The notes under the pieces were generated by a model. The model made no database searches. It was not told the origin of the DNA and was given only the letters and a program-made list of their open reading frames with translations. A DNA stretch of 32,724 nt from an uncultured Shimia sp. (GTDB taxonomy: Bacteria > Pseudomonadota > Alphaproteobacteria > Rhodobacterales > Rhodobacteraceae). The DNA lies in assembly GCA_937897325.1 (NCBI GenBank), contig CALCOY010000058.1, positions 1-32,724 on the forward strand, in the 5' to 3' direction. A program made the translations under genes and the position numbers. Below are positions 5,877 through 13,997 of the stretch, one piece after another (position 1 is the stretch's first letter; each line of letters starts with the position of its first letter).

Positions 5877-8800
5877 GTAATCGTCTGACGACAGGAGGGC
5901 GCCTGTTGGACCGCGCCAGGCAGATGACCTTCAGCTTCAATGGCGTTCGTATGAAGGGCTACGCAGGCGACACGCTTGCCTCGGCGCTTTTGGCAAATGA
6001 CCAGATGCTGGTGGGGCGATCCTTCAAGTACCACCGCCCTCGCGGGATCGTGGCAAGCGGGGCGGAAGAGCCGAACGCATTGATGAATATGGGATCAGCT
6101 GCACGGTTCGAACCAAACCAGCGAGCGACGACGACAGTGCTGTTCGAAGGGCTGAAAGCGGAATCGCAGAACCACTGGCCAAGCCTCGAATACGATGTGG
6201 GTGCGATCAATTCGGCCTTGTCGAAGTTTCTGCCAGCGGGCTTCTACTACAAGATGTTCATCCATCCCCGGCCCCTCTGGAAACACGTCTACGAGCCGTT
6301 CATCCGCCAATCTGCCGGGCTTGGGAAGGCACCTCAGCAGCCCGATGCTGATACGTACGAGCATTTCTACGCTTTCTGCGACGTCCTGATTGTTGGCGGT
6401 GGCGTGGCCGGCCTGCAGGCAGCCCATGTCGCTGGCAAAGCGGGCGCCAAGGTCCTGCTGCTCGAACAGGCGGCGCACTGGGGTGGGCGCGCACCGGTTG
6501 ATGGTGGCGAGCTTGATGGGGCAAGCCCGCAGGCTTTTGTGGACCGGATGGTCGCGGAACTGTCCGGAATGCCAAATGTCACCATGCGCCTGCACTGCAT
6601 GGGGGCTGGCGTCTACGATCATGGCTATGTGCTTGGGTATGAGCAACTTGATCAAGCGGTGAGAGGAGCGCCTCGACACAGGCTTTGGCGCATCCGGGCG
6701 GCAGAGGTCATTACGGCGACGGGGGCTATTGAACGCCCCCTGAGTTTTGCTGGGAATGACGTGCCGGGAGTAATGCTCGCCTCGGCAGTACGGGACTATT
6801 TGATCAATTACGGGGTTTGTTCCGCGGACAGGACGGTTGTCGTGACGAACAATGACGACGCCTACCGCACCGCGATTGCGCTAAAGAATGCGGGGCTATC
6901 GGTGCCTGCGATCATTGACGCGCGTGTGCTGCCCGGGGACAGCGCACTGATGGCAGAAGCGAAAGAGATGGGCATCCGTGTTCTCATGGGGCAGGCCGTT
7001 GCAAAGGTGCTCGGTTCGAAGCGCGTACGCGGCATTGAAGTCTGTGCCCAAGCAGGCGAGGGCGCTGTGCTCGAACAGATCCGCTGCGAATGTGTGGCCA
7101 TGTCGGGCGGCTGGTCGCCTGTCGTGCACCTTTGGTCTCATTGCGGCGGCAAGTTGGTTTGGAACAAAGACTATGCACTGTTTCAGCCCGACTTAGAAAA
7201 TCCACCGACGGGAGCGGACGGACTTCCGTTTGTTACCGCCGTTGGATGCGCGGCGGGACCCATCACGGGAACTGACTTCGAAGGCTTAAGCCTTTTCGAT
7301 ACGCTGCGTGGGGCAGTTGAAGCGACCATTTCCGTTTGTGAGAGGCAGGGTATAAGGTTACGGGACATGCCGAAGGTACCCACTGTCGTCGAATACGATG
7401 AAGAACCGCTTCATCCGATCTGGTTGATGCCGCAGGGTGCTGGACCGAAACTGCGCCAGAAGACGTGGCTCGATTATCAGAACGACGTGAAGGTTTCGGA
7501 CGTGCAGCTGGCTGCGCAGGAAGGCTTTGAAAGCGTCGAACATGCAAAGCGCTACACGACGTTGGGCATGGCGACGGACCAGGGCAAGCTCAGCAATATC
7601 AACGGTCTGGCCGTGCTTGCGAAGGCTTTGAAAGAAGATATTCCGCAGGTCGGCACCACCACCTTCCGGCCACCCTATACACCGATTTCGATGGGTGCAA
7701 TCGGCGGCGAGGCGCGTGGTGAGGTGTTCCAGCCGATTCGGCGTACGCCGATGCATGGTTGGCACGAGAAAAACGGGGCCGAATGGGAGCCAGTCGGCCA
7801 TTGGCGACGGCCCTATGCGTTCCGTCAAAACGGTGAAAATACACATGACGCAGTGATGCGCGAGGTGAGAAATACGCGAGCGAATGTCGGACTGCTGGAC
7901 GCCTCGACCCTGGGCAAGTTGATCGTGAGGGGTCCCGATGCGGGAAAGTTCCTGGACATGATGTATACCAACATGATGTCGACTTTAAAGCCAGGCAAAT
8001 GCCGCTACGGGCTCATGTGTTCAGAAAACGGGTTTCTGATGGATGACGGGGTCGTGGCGCGCATCAGCGACGACACTTGGCTTTGTCATACCACGACAGG
8101 CGGTGCAGAGCGGATCCATCAGCATATGGAAGAGTGGCTACAGACCGAATGGTGGGACTGGCGGGTCTATGTGGCCAACGTGACAGAGCAATACGCTCAG
8201 ATCGCAGTGGTGGGACCGAAGGCCCGTGAGGTGTTGCAGCGGCTCGGCGGTATGGATGTCTCCAACGAGGCGCTTGGTTTTATGGAATGGGCTGACGGGA
8301 CGCTGGGCGGGTTTGAATGCCGCGTCTACCGGATATCGTTCTCGGGCGAACTAAGCTACGAGATTGCGGTGCGGGCAGGCCAAGGTCAGGCTTTCTGGGA
8401 TGCGCTGATGCAAGTCGGCGCAGATCTGGGCATTATGCCCTACGGGACCGAGGCGCTGCATATCATGCGGGCCGAGAAGGGCTTTATCATGATCGGTGAC
8501 GAGACCGACGGCACGGTCATTCCGCAGGATCTCGGCCTGCATTGGGCGATTTCCAAGAAGAAGGACGACTTCATCGGCAAGCGCGGACAGGAACGGTCGC
8601 ATATGACCGACCCAGATCGCTGGCAGTTGGTGGGACTTGCGACCTTGGATGGGTCAGTTCTGCCAGATGGCGCTTATGCTGTCGGATCCGGCACGAACGC
8701 AAATGGGCAAAGAGTGACACAAGGCCGCGTGACCTCCACCTATCATTCGCCGACGCTTGGCTGCGGCATTGCCATGGGGCTTGTTCATAAGGGACCAGAT

Positions 8801-8908
8801 CGGATGGGAGAGGTGCTGAGTTTCCCCGGCACGGACGGCGCCATCTACAAGGCCAAGATTGTGAGTCCGGTCTTCTATGATCCTGATGGGGCGAAGCAGA
8901 ATGTCTGA
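5873..8908 (+). CDS. soxA: Sarcosine oxidase subunit alpha
   Basis: The 1011-residue alpha subunit has the usual domain order. A ferredoxin-like N-terminal domain (about 1-105) is followed by an NAD-binding Rossmann domain starting at DVLIVGGGVAGLQAA (about 170-184), and then a glycine-cleavage T-protein-like folate domain (about 610-1000). The first cysteine is at residue 169, so the N-terminal domain cannot carry a 2Fe-2S cluster, as is usual for this family. The C-terminal folate domain contains the family pattern FSGELSYEIAV. The subunit takes the imine from SoxB through an internal channel and transfers the carbon to tetrahydrofolate as 5,10-methylene-THF. It is full length and overlaps soxD (4 bases) and soxG (8 bases). 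Confidence 0.97.
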   Translation: MSNRLTTGGRLLDRARQMTFSFNGVRMKGYAGDTLASALLANDQMLVGRSFKYHRPRGIVASGAEEPNALMNMGSAARFEPNQRATTTVLFEGLKAESQNHWPSLEYDVGAINSALSKFLPAGFYYKMFIHPRPLWKHVYEPFIRQSAGLGKAPQQPDADTYEHFYAFCDVLIVGGGVAGLQAAHVAGKAGAKVLLLEQAAHWGGRAPVDGGELDGASPQAFVDRMVAELSGMPNVTMRLHCMGAGVYDHGYVLGYEQLDQAVRGAPRHRLWRIRAAEVITATGAIERPLSFAGNDVPGVMLASAVRDYLINYGVCSADRTVVVTNNDDAYRTAIALKNAGLSVPAIIDARVLPGDSALMAEAKEMGIRVLMGQAVAKVLGSKRVRGIEVCAQAGEGAVLEQIRCECVAMSGGWSPVVHLWSHCGGKLVWNKDYALFQPDLENPPTGADGLPFVTAVGCAAGPITGTDFEGLSLFDTLRGAVEATISVCERQGIRLRDMPKVPTVVEYDEEPLHPIWLMPQGAGPKLRQKTWLDYQNDVKVSDVQLAAQEGFESVEHAKRYTTLGMATDQGKLSNINGLAVLAKALKEDIPQVGTTTFRPPYTPISMGAIGGEARGEVFQPIRRTPMHGWHEKNGAEWEPVGHWRRPYAFRQNGENTHDAVMREVRNTRANVGLLDASTLGKLIVRGPDAGKFLDMMYTNMMSTLKPGKCRYGLMCSENGFLMDDGVVARISDDTWLCHTTTGGAERIHQHMEEWLQTEWWDWRVYVANVTEQYAQIAVVGPKAREVLQRLGGMDVSNEALGFMEWADGTLGGFECRVYRISFSGELSYEIAVRAGQGQAFWDALMQVGADLGIMPYGTEALHIMRAEKGFIMIGDETDGTVIPQDLGLHWAISKKKDDFIGKRGQERSHMTDPDRWQLVGLATLDGSVLPDGAYAVGSGTNANGQRVTQGRVTSTYHSPTLGCGIAMGLVHKGPDRMGEVLSFPGTDGAIYKAKIVSPVFYDPDGAKQNV

Positions 8909-9470
8909 GGCGGTATCGGCATTGGATGGCCTGGTCTGGGATCAGGGCATCGCCCGGATCGAAGAGGTCGGACCACAAGGCATGATCACTTTGCGTGGCG
9001 ACCTTGGCAGCGGTACGATCAAAGACTTGGCGACGGGTGTCACATCGGTCGACATGCCTGGACAGAGCGAGGCGAACTGCGTTGCAGATCGCGGGATCTG
9101 CTGGATGTCGCCGGACGAATTGCTGATCCTCTGTTCTTACGAGGACGTCGCGATGAACCTTCAGCGTATCCAGAAGGGTCTTGGCGATGCGCATGCACTA
9201 GCGGTTGATGTCTCGGAAGCGCGCGCGACGTTCCGTATTTCAGGCGATCACGTGCGGGAGGTTTTGGCCAAACTCGTGCCTGTAGATCTGTCGACCGAGG
9301 CCTTCAAGGACGGCATGTTCCGGCGGACCCGCATGGCACAAGTCCCGGCAGCCTTCTGGATGTGCAATGACCACATGGTCCAGATCGTCTGTTTCCGTAG
9401 CCATGCGCAATATGTGTTTGACCTACTAAAAACAGCAGCTGCGCCCGGATCTGAAGTAAATTTGCTTTGA
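8901..9470 (+). CDS. soxG: Sarcosine oxidase subunit gamma
   Basis: The 189-residue gamma subunit resembles the N-terminal part of the aminomethyltransferase/YgfZ fold and packs against SoxA and SoxB. Typical segments are ADRGICWMSPDELLILC at about 62-78, DVSEARATFRISGDHVREVLAKL at about 102-124, and the C-terminal FRSHAQYVFDLLK. I chose the ATG at 8901, which overlaps the soxA stop by 8 bases. An upstream ATG at 8877 would add eight residues that merely read soxA in another frame. It is the last gene of the soxDAG unit, and no terminator hairpin with a T-run follows it. Confidence 0.93.
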   Translation: MSEAVSALDGLVWDQGIARIEEVGPQGMITLRGDLGSGTIKDLATGVTSVDMPGQSEANCVADRGICWMSPDELLILCSYEDVAMNLQRIQKGLGDAHALAVDVSEARATFRISGDHVREVLAKLVPVDLSTEAFKDGMFRRTRMAQVPAAFWMCNDHMVQIVCFRSHAQYVFDLLKTAAAPGSEVNLL

Positions 9471-9516
9471 TGTTTTTGCTGCCGTCCGACGATGCGCAGA
9501 CTTCTGGTTTCGCAAT

Positions 9517-9533
9517 AGAAACAAATTGTTTCT
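9517..9533. repeat. Perfect 17-bp palindrome upstream of the secreted paralog pair
   Basis: AGAAACAA and TTGTTTCT flank a single A. It lies 93 bases before the start at 9626 in an AT-rich gap between soxG and the secreted genes. There is no T-run immediately after it, so an operator is more likely than a terminator. A TTGTCA hexamer overlaps just downstream, but I cannot place a matching -10. Confidence 0.5.
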
Positions 9534-9625
9534 GTTGTCATTTTAGTTGAGTGTGAATTGCGGTTTACGCTTTTAGCGAGTGCCCTTAAAAGGCAAGAAA
9601 TAGTAAGTTCGTAACGAGTGGAAGT

Positions 9626-10030
9626 ATGAAAAAGGCATTTGGTCTGACAGTTACAATGTTTTTGGCGTTGGCAAACAACGCATCAGCGATAGAGCGTTAC
9701 GATTGTGATCTTGCTGCCCGAGGCGGTGGCGGATTTGTTGGGTCGAAGTCGATTTTCCTGCTTGATCGGATTACTGGTGCTGGGGCCGTCATGGACGGCA
9801 TTACGCGCACAGTTTCGGATAAGCCTGTTACGGCTGATATCAGCAAGCGCAATGACGCGATCTGGATCTTCCGTTGGGGTCTCAAAAGGGTTCCCACAGC
9901 GAATGGCACGGCATCGCTGCGCTACCGGGCGATGCTCAACACGGCCTCCGGACGGTTGAGCCTTACCGGGTTCATCGCGGGCTACGATAACCACATTGGC
10001 GGATCGGGCACCTGCAAGCGCGTGAAGTAA
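9626..10030 (+). CDS. Secreted protein of unknown family, paralog 1 of a tandem pair
   Basis: The 134-residue protein has a signal peptide (MKKAFGLTVTMFLALANNASA, cleavage expected after residue 21). The mature domain of about 113 residues has a cysteine near each end (Cys27 in YDCDL, Cys130 in GTCKR), suggesting one disulfide that closes the fold. It shares with the next gene the pattern YDC...GFVG...KRN..W...W..K.VPT...SGRL...G.I.G.DN.I...CK, so the two are tandem duplicates. No catalytic motif or membrane segment is visible in the mature part. It is probably periplasmic or exported. I do not recognise the family and give no function. A weak GGAAG precedes the ATG closely. Confidence 0.82.
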   Translation: MKKAFGLTVTMFLALANNASAIERYDCDLAARGGGGFVGSKSIFLLDRITGAGAVMDGITRTVSDKPVTADISKRNDAIWIFRWGLKRVPTANGTASLRYRAMLNTASGRLSLTGFIAGYDNHIGGSGTCKRVK

Positions 10031-10077
10031 CGAGAACTTTGGTCGTTGGTGATAGTTTCTGAGTAAAGAGGGGATCG

Positions 10078-10524
10078 ATGATAATGAGACGCTTTGTTCT
10101 GGCAGCAGTCGCAGCAGCAGCCACGATGGCCTGTAGCGCGCAGGCCCAGCAGCAGGCCTATGATTGCAATATGCAATCAAAAGATGTCAGCGGTTTTGTC
10201 GGGGATCGCATGTTTGTGGGGATCAACCCACAGGAAAACAGGGGCGTTGTCGCAGACCGGATCATTCTGGCGGTGCATGGCACGCCCGTCGAGGCGTCTA
10301 TTCGCAAGCGCAACGAAACAGTCTGGAAGTTGCAGTGGTTTGTGAAGGCAGTGCCCACAAGCAGCCGCGCTTCTGTCAATCTTAACATGCGTGCGAATTT
10401 CAACTCTCGAAGCGGTCGGTTGATCATCAATGGTCAGATCAGTGGGGCTGACAACGTGATCAGCGCCCAAGCTCAATGCAAACCAACCAGCCGTGACGCG
10501 ATCCGGCGGCTGCGTCGCAACTAG
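10078..10524 (+). CDS. Secreted protein of unknown family, paralog 2 of a tandem pair
   Basis: The 148-residue product has a signal peptide ending at an A-Q-A site (residues 21-23). The mature domain has cysteines at 30 (AYDCNM) and 134 (AQCKP), matching those of paralog 1. Shared blocks include SGFVGDRMF, GTPVEASIRKRNETVW, FVKAVPTSS and NSRSGRLIINGQISGADNVI. It differs by a basic C-terminal tail (RRLRRN) absent from paralog 1. The start is either ATG 10078 or ATG 10084, and AGAGGGG lies 4 or 10 bases before them respectively. The 47-base gap to paralog 1 contains no terminator, so the pair is probably one operon. The function is unknown. Confidence 0.85.
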   Translation: MIMRRFVLAAVAAAATMACSAQAQQQAYDCNMQSKDVSGFVGDRMFVGINPQENRGVVADRIILAVHGTPVEASIRKRNETVWKLQWFVKAVPTSSRASVNLNMRANFNSRSGRLIINGQISGADNVISAQAQCKPTSRDAIRRLRRN

Positions 10525-10630
10525 CATTTAGGTTGGCCTCGGAACCATTTTGCCCCTCAACCCTTGATCTTGCAGGAGACTGGCCAATCTGTCAGTCACG
10601 ACCTGCAATGACTTTTGAAGGGGGCCTGAC

Positions 10631-11230
10631 ATGGCTTTTGAACTTCCCGATCTTCCCTATGCTCACGACGCTCTGGCCGACAAGGGCATGTCGAAAGAGA
10701 CGCTGGAATACCACCACGATCTGCACCACAAAGCCTATGTCGATAACGGCAATAAGCTGATCGAAGGCACTGAATGGGCCGACAAATCGATGGAAGAGAT
10801 CATAGAGGGGACCTATGATGCCGCTGCTGTGGCACAGAGCGGGATCTTCAACAACATCAGCCAGCTTTGGAACCACAACCAGTTTTGGGAGATGATGGGG
10901 CCAGGCGACAGTAAGATGCCGGGTGAACTGGAAAGTGCTTTGAACGACGCTTTTGGTTCGGTTGATGAGTTCAAATCGCAGTTTTCGGCGGCGGGCGCAG
11001 GTCAGTTCGGTTCGGGTTGGGCTTGGCTTGTGAAGGACACCGACGGATCGCTGAAAGTAACCAAAACGGAAAATGGGGTGAATCCGGTTTGTTTCGGTCA
11101 GACAACTCTGCTGGGCTGTGACGTGTGGGAGCATTCCTACTACATCGATTTCCGCAACAAGCGTCCGGCCTATCTTACCAATTTCCTCGACAATCTGGTA
11201 AACTGGGAGAATGTGGCCTCCCGGATGTGA
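10631..11230 (+). CDS. sodB: Superoxide dismutase [Fe]
   Basis: The 199-residue enzyme dismutates superoxide to O2 and H2O2 in the cytoplasm. Metal ligands are His28 (LEYHH), His82 (LWNH), Asp164 and His168 (CDVWEHSYY), in the expected order. Gln78 in FNNISQLWNH corresponds to the active-site Gln of iron enzymes, and manganese enzymes have Gly there, so iron is the likely metal. The C-terminal domain (AYLTNFLDNLVNWENV) is complete. AAGGGGG lies 6 bases before the ATG. It is monocistronic: 106 bases separate it from the secreted pair, and a strong terminator follows 23 bases after the stop. It may help remove oxidants generated in the cell, but no direct tie to sarcosine oxidase is shown. Confidence 0.96.
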   Translation: MAFELPDLPYAHDALADKGMSKETLEYHHDLHHKAYVDNGNKLIEGTEWADKSMEEIIEGTYDAAAVAQSGIFNNISQLWNHNQFWEMMGPGDSKMPGELESALNDAFGSVDEFKSQFSAAGAGQFGSGWAWLVKDTDGSLKVTKTENGVNPVCFGQTTLLGCDVWEHSYYIDFRNKRPAYLTNFLDNLVNWENVASRM

Positions 11231-11253
11231 GGGGGCCTCACCCGATAGAACAG

Positions 11254-11283
11254 AACCCCGGGCCGCAGGGCGCGGGGTTTTTT
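11254..11283 (+). terminator. Intrinsic terminator of sodB
   Basis: AACCCCG and CGGGGTT form a GC-rich stem around a 10-base GC-rich loop that can add inner pairs. A run of T residues (from 11278) follows. It starts 23 bases after the sodB stop. Confidence 0.85.
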
Positions 11284-11337
11284 GTTTGCAAGATCAGCCT
11301 GACGCTTTTCATTTTGGTCTTCAGAAGGACCACGCAA

Positions 11338-12102
11338 ATGAACAGGGTTTCGGCCGTGGATCTGGTTGGCGAAACGCTTTATAACGGAATGCTGAAGCTG
11401 ACATTGGGAACACGGCATGCCCACCCGTTGTGACGCGCGATGATAGATGGGCTGCGCATCGCCTGCGCGGTTGCGGACAACGAGGCTGCTAAAGTCACGG
11501 TCTTGCATGGTCCTGGGCGGATCTTTTGCGCGGGTCACGATCTCAAGCAAATGGCGCGCCACCGGTAGGATGCGGATCAGGAGCGTGCGTTTGTCGAAGA
11601 TCGGTTCATGGCCCATGCTGAGGTAATGCAGGCGCTTGCATTGTCACCCAAGCCAAGCAATGCGAAGGCGGCGGGATCTGCAACTCTTGGCGGCCTGCGA
11701 TCTGGCTTATGACACGCCAGGTACCAGTTTCTGTCCGCCTGGCGTGCAGAATGGCCGGTTTTGCGCGAAACTGGCCGTTTCGGCTTCGCACAGTATCGGG
11801 CGCGGACATGTGATGAAAATGGCACTATCCGTTGGACTCTTCGATGCGGATTGGATCCTGCTTGCCGGCTTGATCAACCGCGCGATCCAGCCTGACGGAC
11901 TTGACGACGAGGTCTTGGGTTTCGCGAGAACGCTGGCTTCGGGGCGCGCCTAAGCGGTTCAGGCGGGGAAAATGTTGCTGAATCAAGAACTGGGCATGGA
12001 CTTGCCTGACGCCTACGGTGCAGCCAATGATCTGATGGTGAAACGCTTCATGTACCCGGTCCGGGTCGCCGCGGAAGCGGAACGCTGGGCCCAGAAAGGC
12101 AG
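11338..12102 (+). pseudogene. Decayed enoyl-CoA hydratase/isomerase gene
   Basis: Translated fragments form a collinear enoyl-CoA hydratase broken by stops and a frameshift. The first part reads MIDGLRIACAVADNEAAK, then VLHGPGRIFCAGHDLKQM (the oxyanion-hole region). After a frame change near 11690 come QLLAACDLAYDTPGTSFC, then SIGRGHVMKMALSVG, LFDADWILLAGLINRAI and finally QELGMDLPDAYGAANDLMV. In-frame stops lie at 11431 (TGA), 11566 (TAG) and 11951 (TAA). The usual residues between SPKP and the AAG block are missing, so a small deletion accompanies the frameshift. The tail reaches the convergent LOG-family gene, whose stop lies at 12103. A working copy would have hydrated or isomerised acyl-CoA in beta-oxidation-like steps. 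Exact ends are uncertain. Confidence 0.85.
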
Positions 12103-12651
12103 TTATGAGGCGCTGCGCAGAATTTCTATCGCCTCATCCGGCCCATCCACCCAGGTCAGCATCTTGCCAAGCGATGCATCGGCAAAGCCCTTGTTGATCA
12201 CGTGATCAACAAGATGCTTTAGAGGTGACCAGTAACCTTTTGTATTCATGATGAGAATGGGTTTTGAGTGCAGGCCAAGTTGGCGCCAGGTCAGCACCTC
12301 GAAAAGCTCATCCAGCGATCCGGCTCCACCTGGCAGAACCACCACCGCATCGGCATTCATGAACATGACTTTTTTGCGCTCGTGCATGGTTTCGGTCACC
12401 ACATATGTGGTCAGATTTGTCCTGCCGATCTCGCGTGAGACAAGGTGGGCAGGGATCACGCCAAATGTCTCACCCCCTGCTGCTTGGGCCGCACGGGCAA
12501 CGCTACCCATCAGGCCGATATCGCCAGCCCCATAGACCAAACGCCAACCTCTCTTGGCCAATTCCTCGCCTAACCTCTTGGCGTCGGCCTCGAAAGCTGG
12601 GCTGCTCCCTGCTCGGGACCCGCAATAGACGCAGACTGAAAATCCGTTCAT
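12103..12651 (-). CDS. LOG-family nucleoside monophosphate phosphoribohydrolase (TIGR00730)
   Basis: The 182-residue protein has the lysine-decarboxylase-like Rossmann fold of LOG enzymes, which cleave the base from nucleoside 5'-monophosphates (cytokinin riboside phosphates in plants; the bacterial substrate is often AMP-like). The start SVCVYCGSR at 5-13 and GGLMG-like GDIGLMGSVARAA at about 43-55 bind phosphate. The signature PGGAGSLDELFEVLTWRQLG is at about 107-126, with the catalytic Arg and Glu elements TMHERK and SLDE. Length is normal. AAGG precedes the ATG. It is divergent from the LysM gene and converges on the enoyl-CoA hydratase pseudogene. A 24-bp perfect palindrome lies in its coding sequence at 12190-12213. 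Confidence 0.92.
   Translation of the reverse strand: MNGFSVCVYCGSRAGSSPAFEADAKRLGEELAKRGWRLVYGAGDIGLMGSVARAAQAAGGETFGVIPAHLVSREIGRTNLTTYVVTETMHERKKVMFMNADAVVVLPGGAGSLDELFEVLTWRQLGLHSKPILIMNTKGYWSPLKHLVDHVINKGFADASLGKMLTWVDGPDEAIEILRSAS
12190..12213. repeat. 24-bp perfect palindrome inside the LOG-family gene
   Basis: CTTGTTGATCAC is followed directly by its exact reverse complement GTGATCAACAAG, with no spacer. It encodes LVDHVINK-type residues near the C-terminus of the LOG protein. The coding need alone does not require a perfect palindrome. Confidence 0.85.
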
Positions 12652-12776
12652 TCCAAGACCTTTTGCACCTTAAATTGATCTTTTCCGCCGCTGCGGGGCT
12701 TTGACCCTTGATAGCCCGGCTGTTATGCAAGCTCAATTGACCGGCGAAATGACCGGTTCAGGGAAGCCAGATACGA

Positions 12777-13934
12777 ATGACAGATCGATCAAATACCGCA
12801 CTTTTGGTGGTCGCGGGGGCTTTGTGCGCCTTGTCCATCGGTGCTGCGATCTATCTCGGGCGACCGGATATGTCATCAGAGCCAGCACCGTTGGTGGCGA
12901 CGGAGCCTGCGCAAGAACAGCAGGTGGCAGTGGCACCGTCGACGGACGAAGAAGAAGCCACCACCTCAAAGGCAACGACCACCCCCGACGCACCGACCAT
13001 CGACGAGGTGCGGCTTGAGCCCGACGGTCTTACCATCATCGCGGGTCGTGCGTTGGCGGGCAGCAGAATTGCGGTACTGCTCGATGGTGAAGAAATGACC
13101 AGCGTCGATGTGGACCGCTCTGGCGCTTTCGCTGCCCTGACAGAGATTGCGCCCAGCACCGCACCGCGCGTTCTCAGCCTTTTGCAGACAACCGAAGCGG
13201 GCGAGACCACTTCGCAAGACGAGGTGATCCTTGCGCCCGTTGAACAGGCCGTCGCTGTTGCTGAGGTCGACAAACCAGCCACGCCTCCCGCCACGGATAC
13301 AGCTTCGGTCGGCCAACCAACGGAAGAGGCATCAGATAACAAACCCGCCGTCGCGCCTGCCGATAGGATTGCCGATGCGGAACAGCCACCAAGCCCACCG
13401 CAGCAGAGCAGTGTTGCACTTCTAAAAAGTACCCAACAGGGGATCGAGCTTCTGAACCCGGCGCCCGAGTTTCAGGACAACGTGGCCATTGACACGATAA
13501 GCTATGGAGACGGGGGCGCGGTGCAACTGGCCGGTCGGGCGCAGGAGGATGCGGCAGAAGTGCGGATCTACCTCGACAATAACCCAATCGCGGTGATTGA
13601 TGTCGATGAGCGTGGCCGCTGGACGGGCGATCTGCCCGAGGTCGATGCGGGCGTTTACACACTGCGCGTCGATGAGTTGAATGCCAAAGGTGACGTGACA
13701 AGCCGTGTTGAGACACCGTTCAAGCGTGAGGCACCTGATGTGCTTGCTGCGGCGACTGCCGCCGATCCCGATGCGCGCAGCATTACCGTGCAAACCGGAG
13801 CGACGCTCTGGGCAATTGCCCGGGACCGTTATGGGGATGGGGCGCTTTACGTGCAGGTCTTTGAGGCCAATCGCGACACGATCCGCAACCCCGATCTAAT
13901 CTATCCTGGCCAAGTGTTCGCACTGCCCGAGTGA
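12777..13934 (+). CDS. LysM-domain envelope protein with two Ig-like repeats
   Basis: The 385-residue protein starts with a short cytoplasmic end and one membrane helix (about 8-27), placing the rest in the periplasm. An acidic, Ala/Pro/Thr-rich linker follows. Ig-like unit 1 is at about 80-160, with a VRLEPDGLTIIAGRALAGS start and a VDRSGAF turn. A second low-complexity linker leads to Ig-like unit 2 at about 235-315, with an AVQLAGRAQEDA start and a VDERGRWTGDLP turn. The C-terminal LysM domain (about 335-385: ITVQTGATLWAIARDRYGDG, then YPGQVF) should bind peptidoglycan. Many Rhodobacterales have a protein of this layout, and its exact role is not known to me. It is followed after 63 bases by the ABC exporter on the same strand. 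Confidence 0.88.
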   Translation: MTDRSNTALLVVAGALCALSIGAAIYLGRPDMSSEPAPLVATEPAQEQQVAVAPSTDEEEATTSKATTTPDAPTIDEVRLEPDGLTIIAGRALAGSRIAVLLDGEEMTSVDVDRSGAFAALTEIAPSTAPRVLSLLQTTEAGETTSQDEVILAPVEQAVAVAEVDKPATPPATDTASVGQPTEEASDNKPAVAPADRIADAEQPPSPPQQSSVALLKSTQQGIELLNPAPEFQDNVAIDTISYGDGGAVQLAGRAQEDAAEVRIYLDNNPIAVIDVDERGRWTGDLPEVDAGVYTLRVDELNAKGDVTSRVETPFKREAPDVLAAATAADPDARSITVQTGATLWAIARDRYGDGALYVQVFEANRDTIRNPDLIYPGQVFALPE

Positions 13935-13997
13935 TCCTTCGCTGGCAAGTCCGGCCTGTGGGCTCTAAATCAGAAGCAGGACGGATAGGATAATCTG

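Noticed and set aside
3218-9470. Sulfur-oxidation (thiosulfate) sox genes
   Set aside because: The products are flavin- and folate-binding sarcosine oxidase subunits; they share only the gene symbols with the thiosulfate system.
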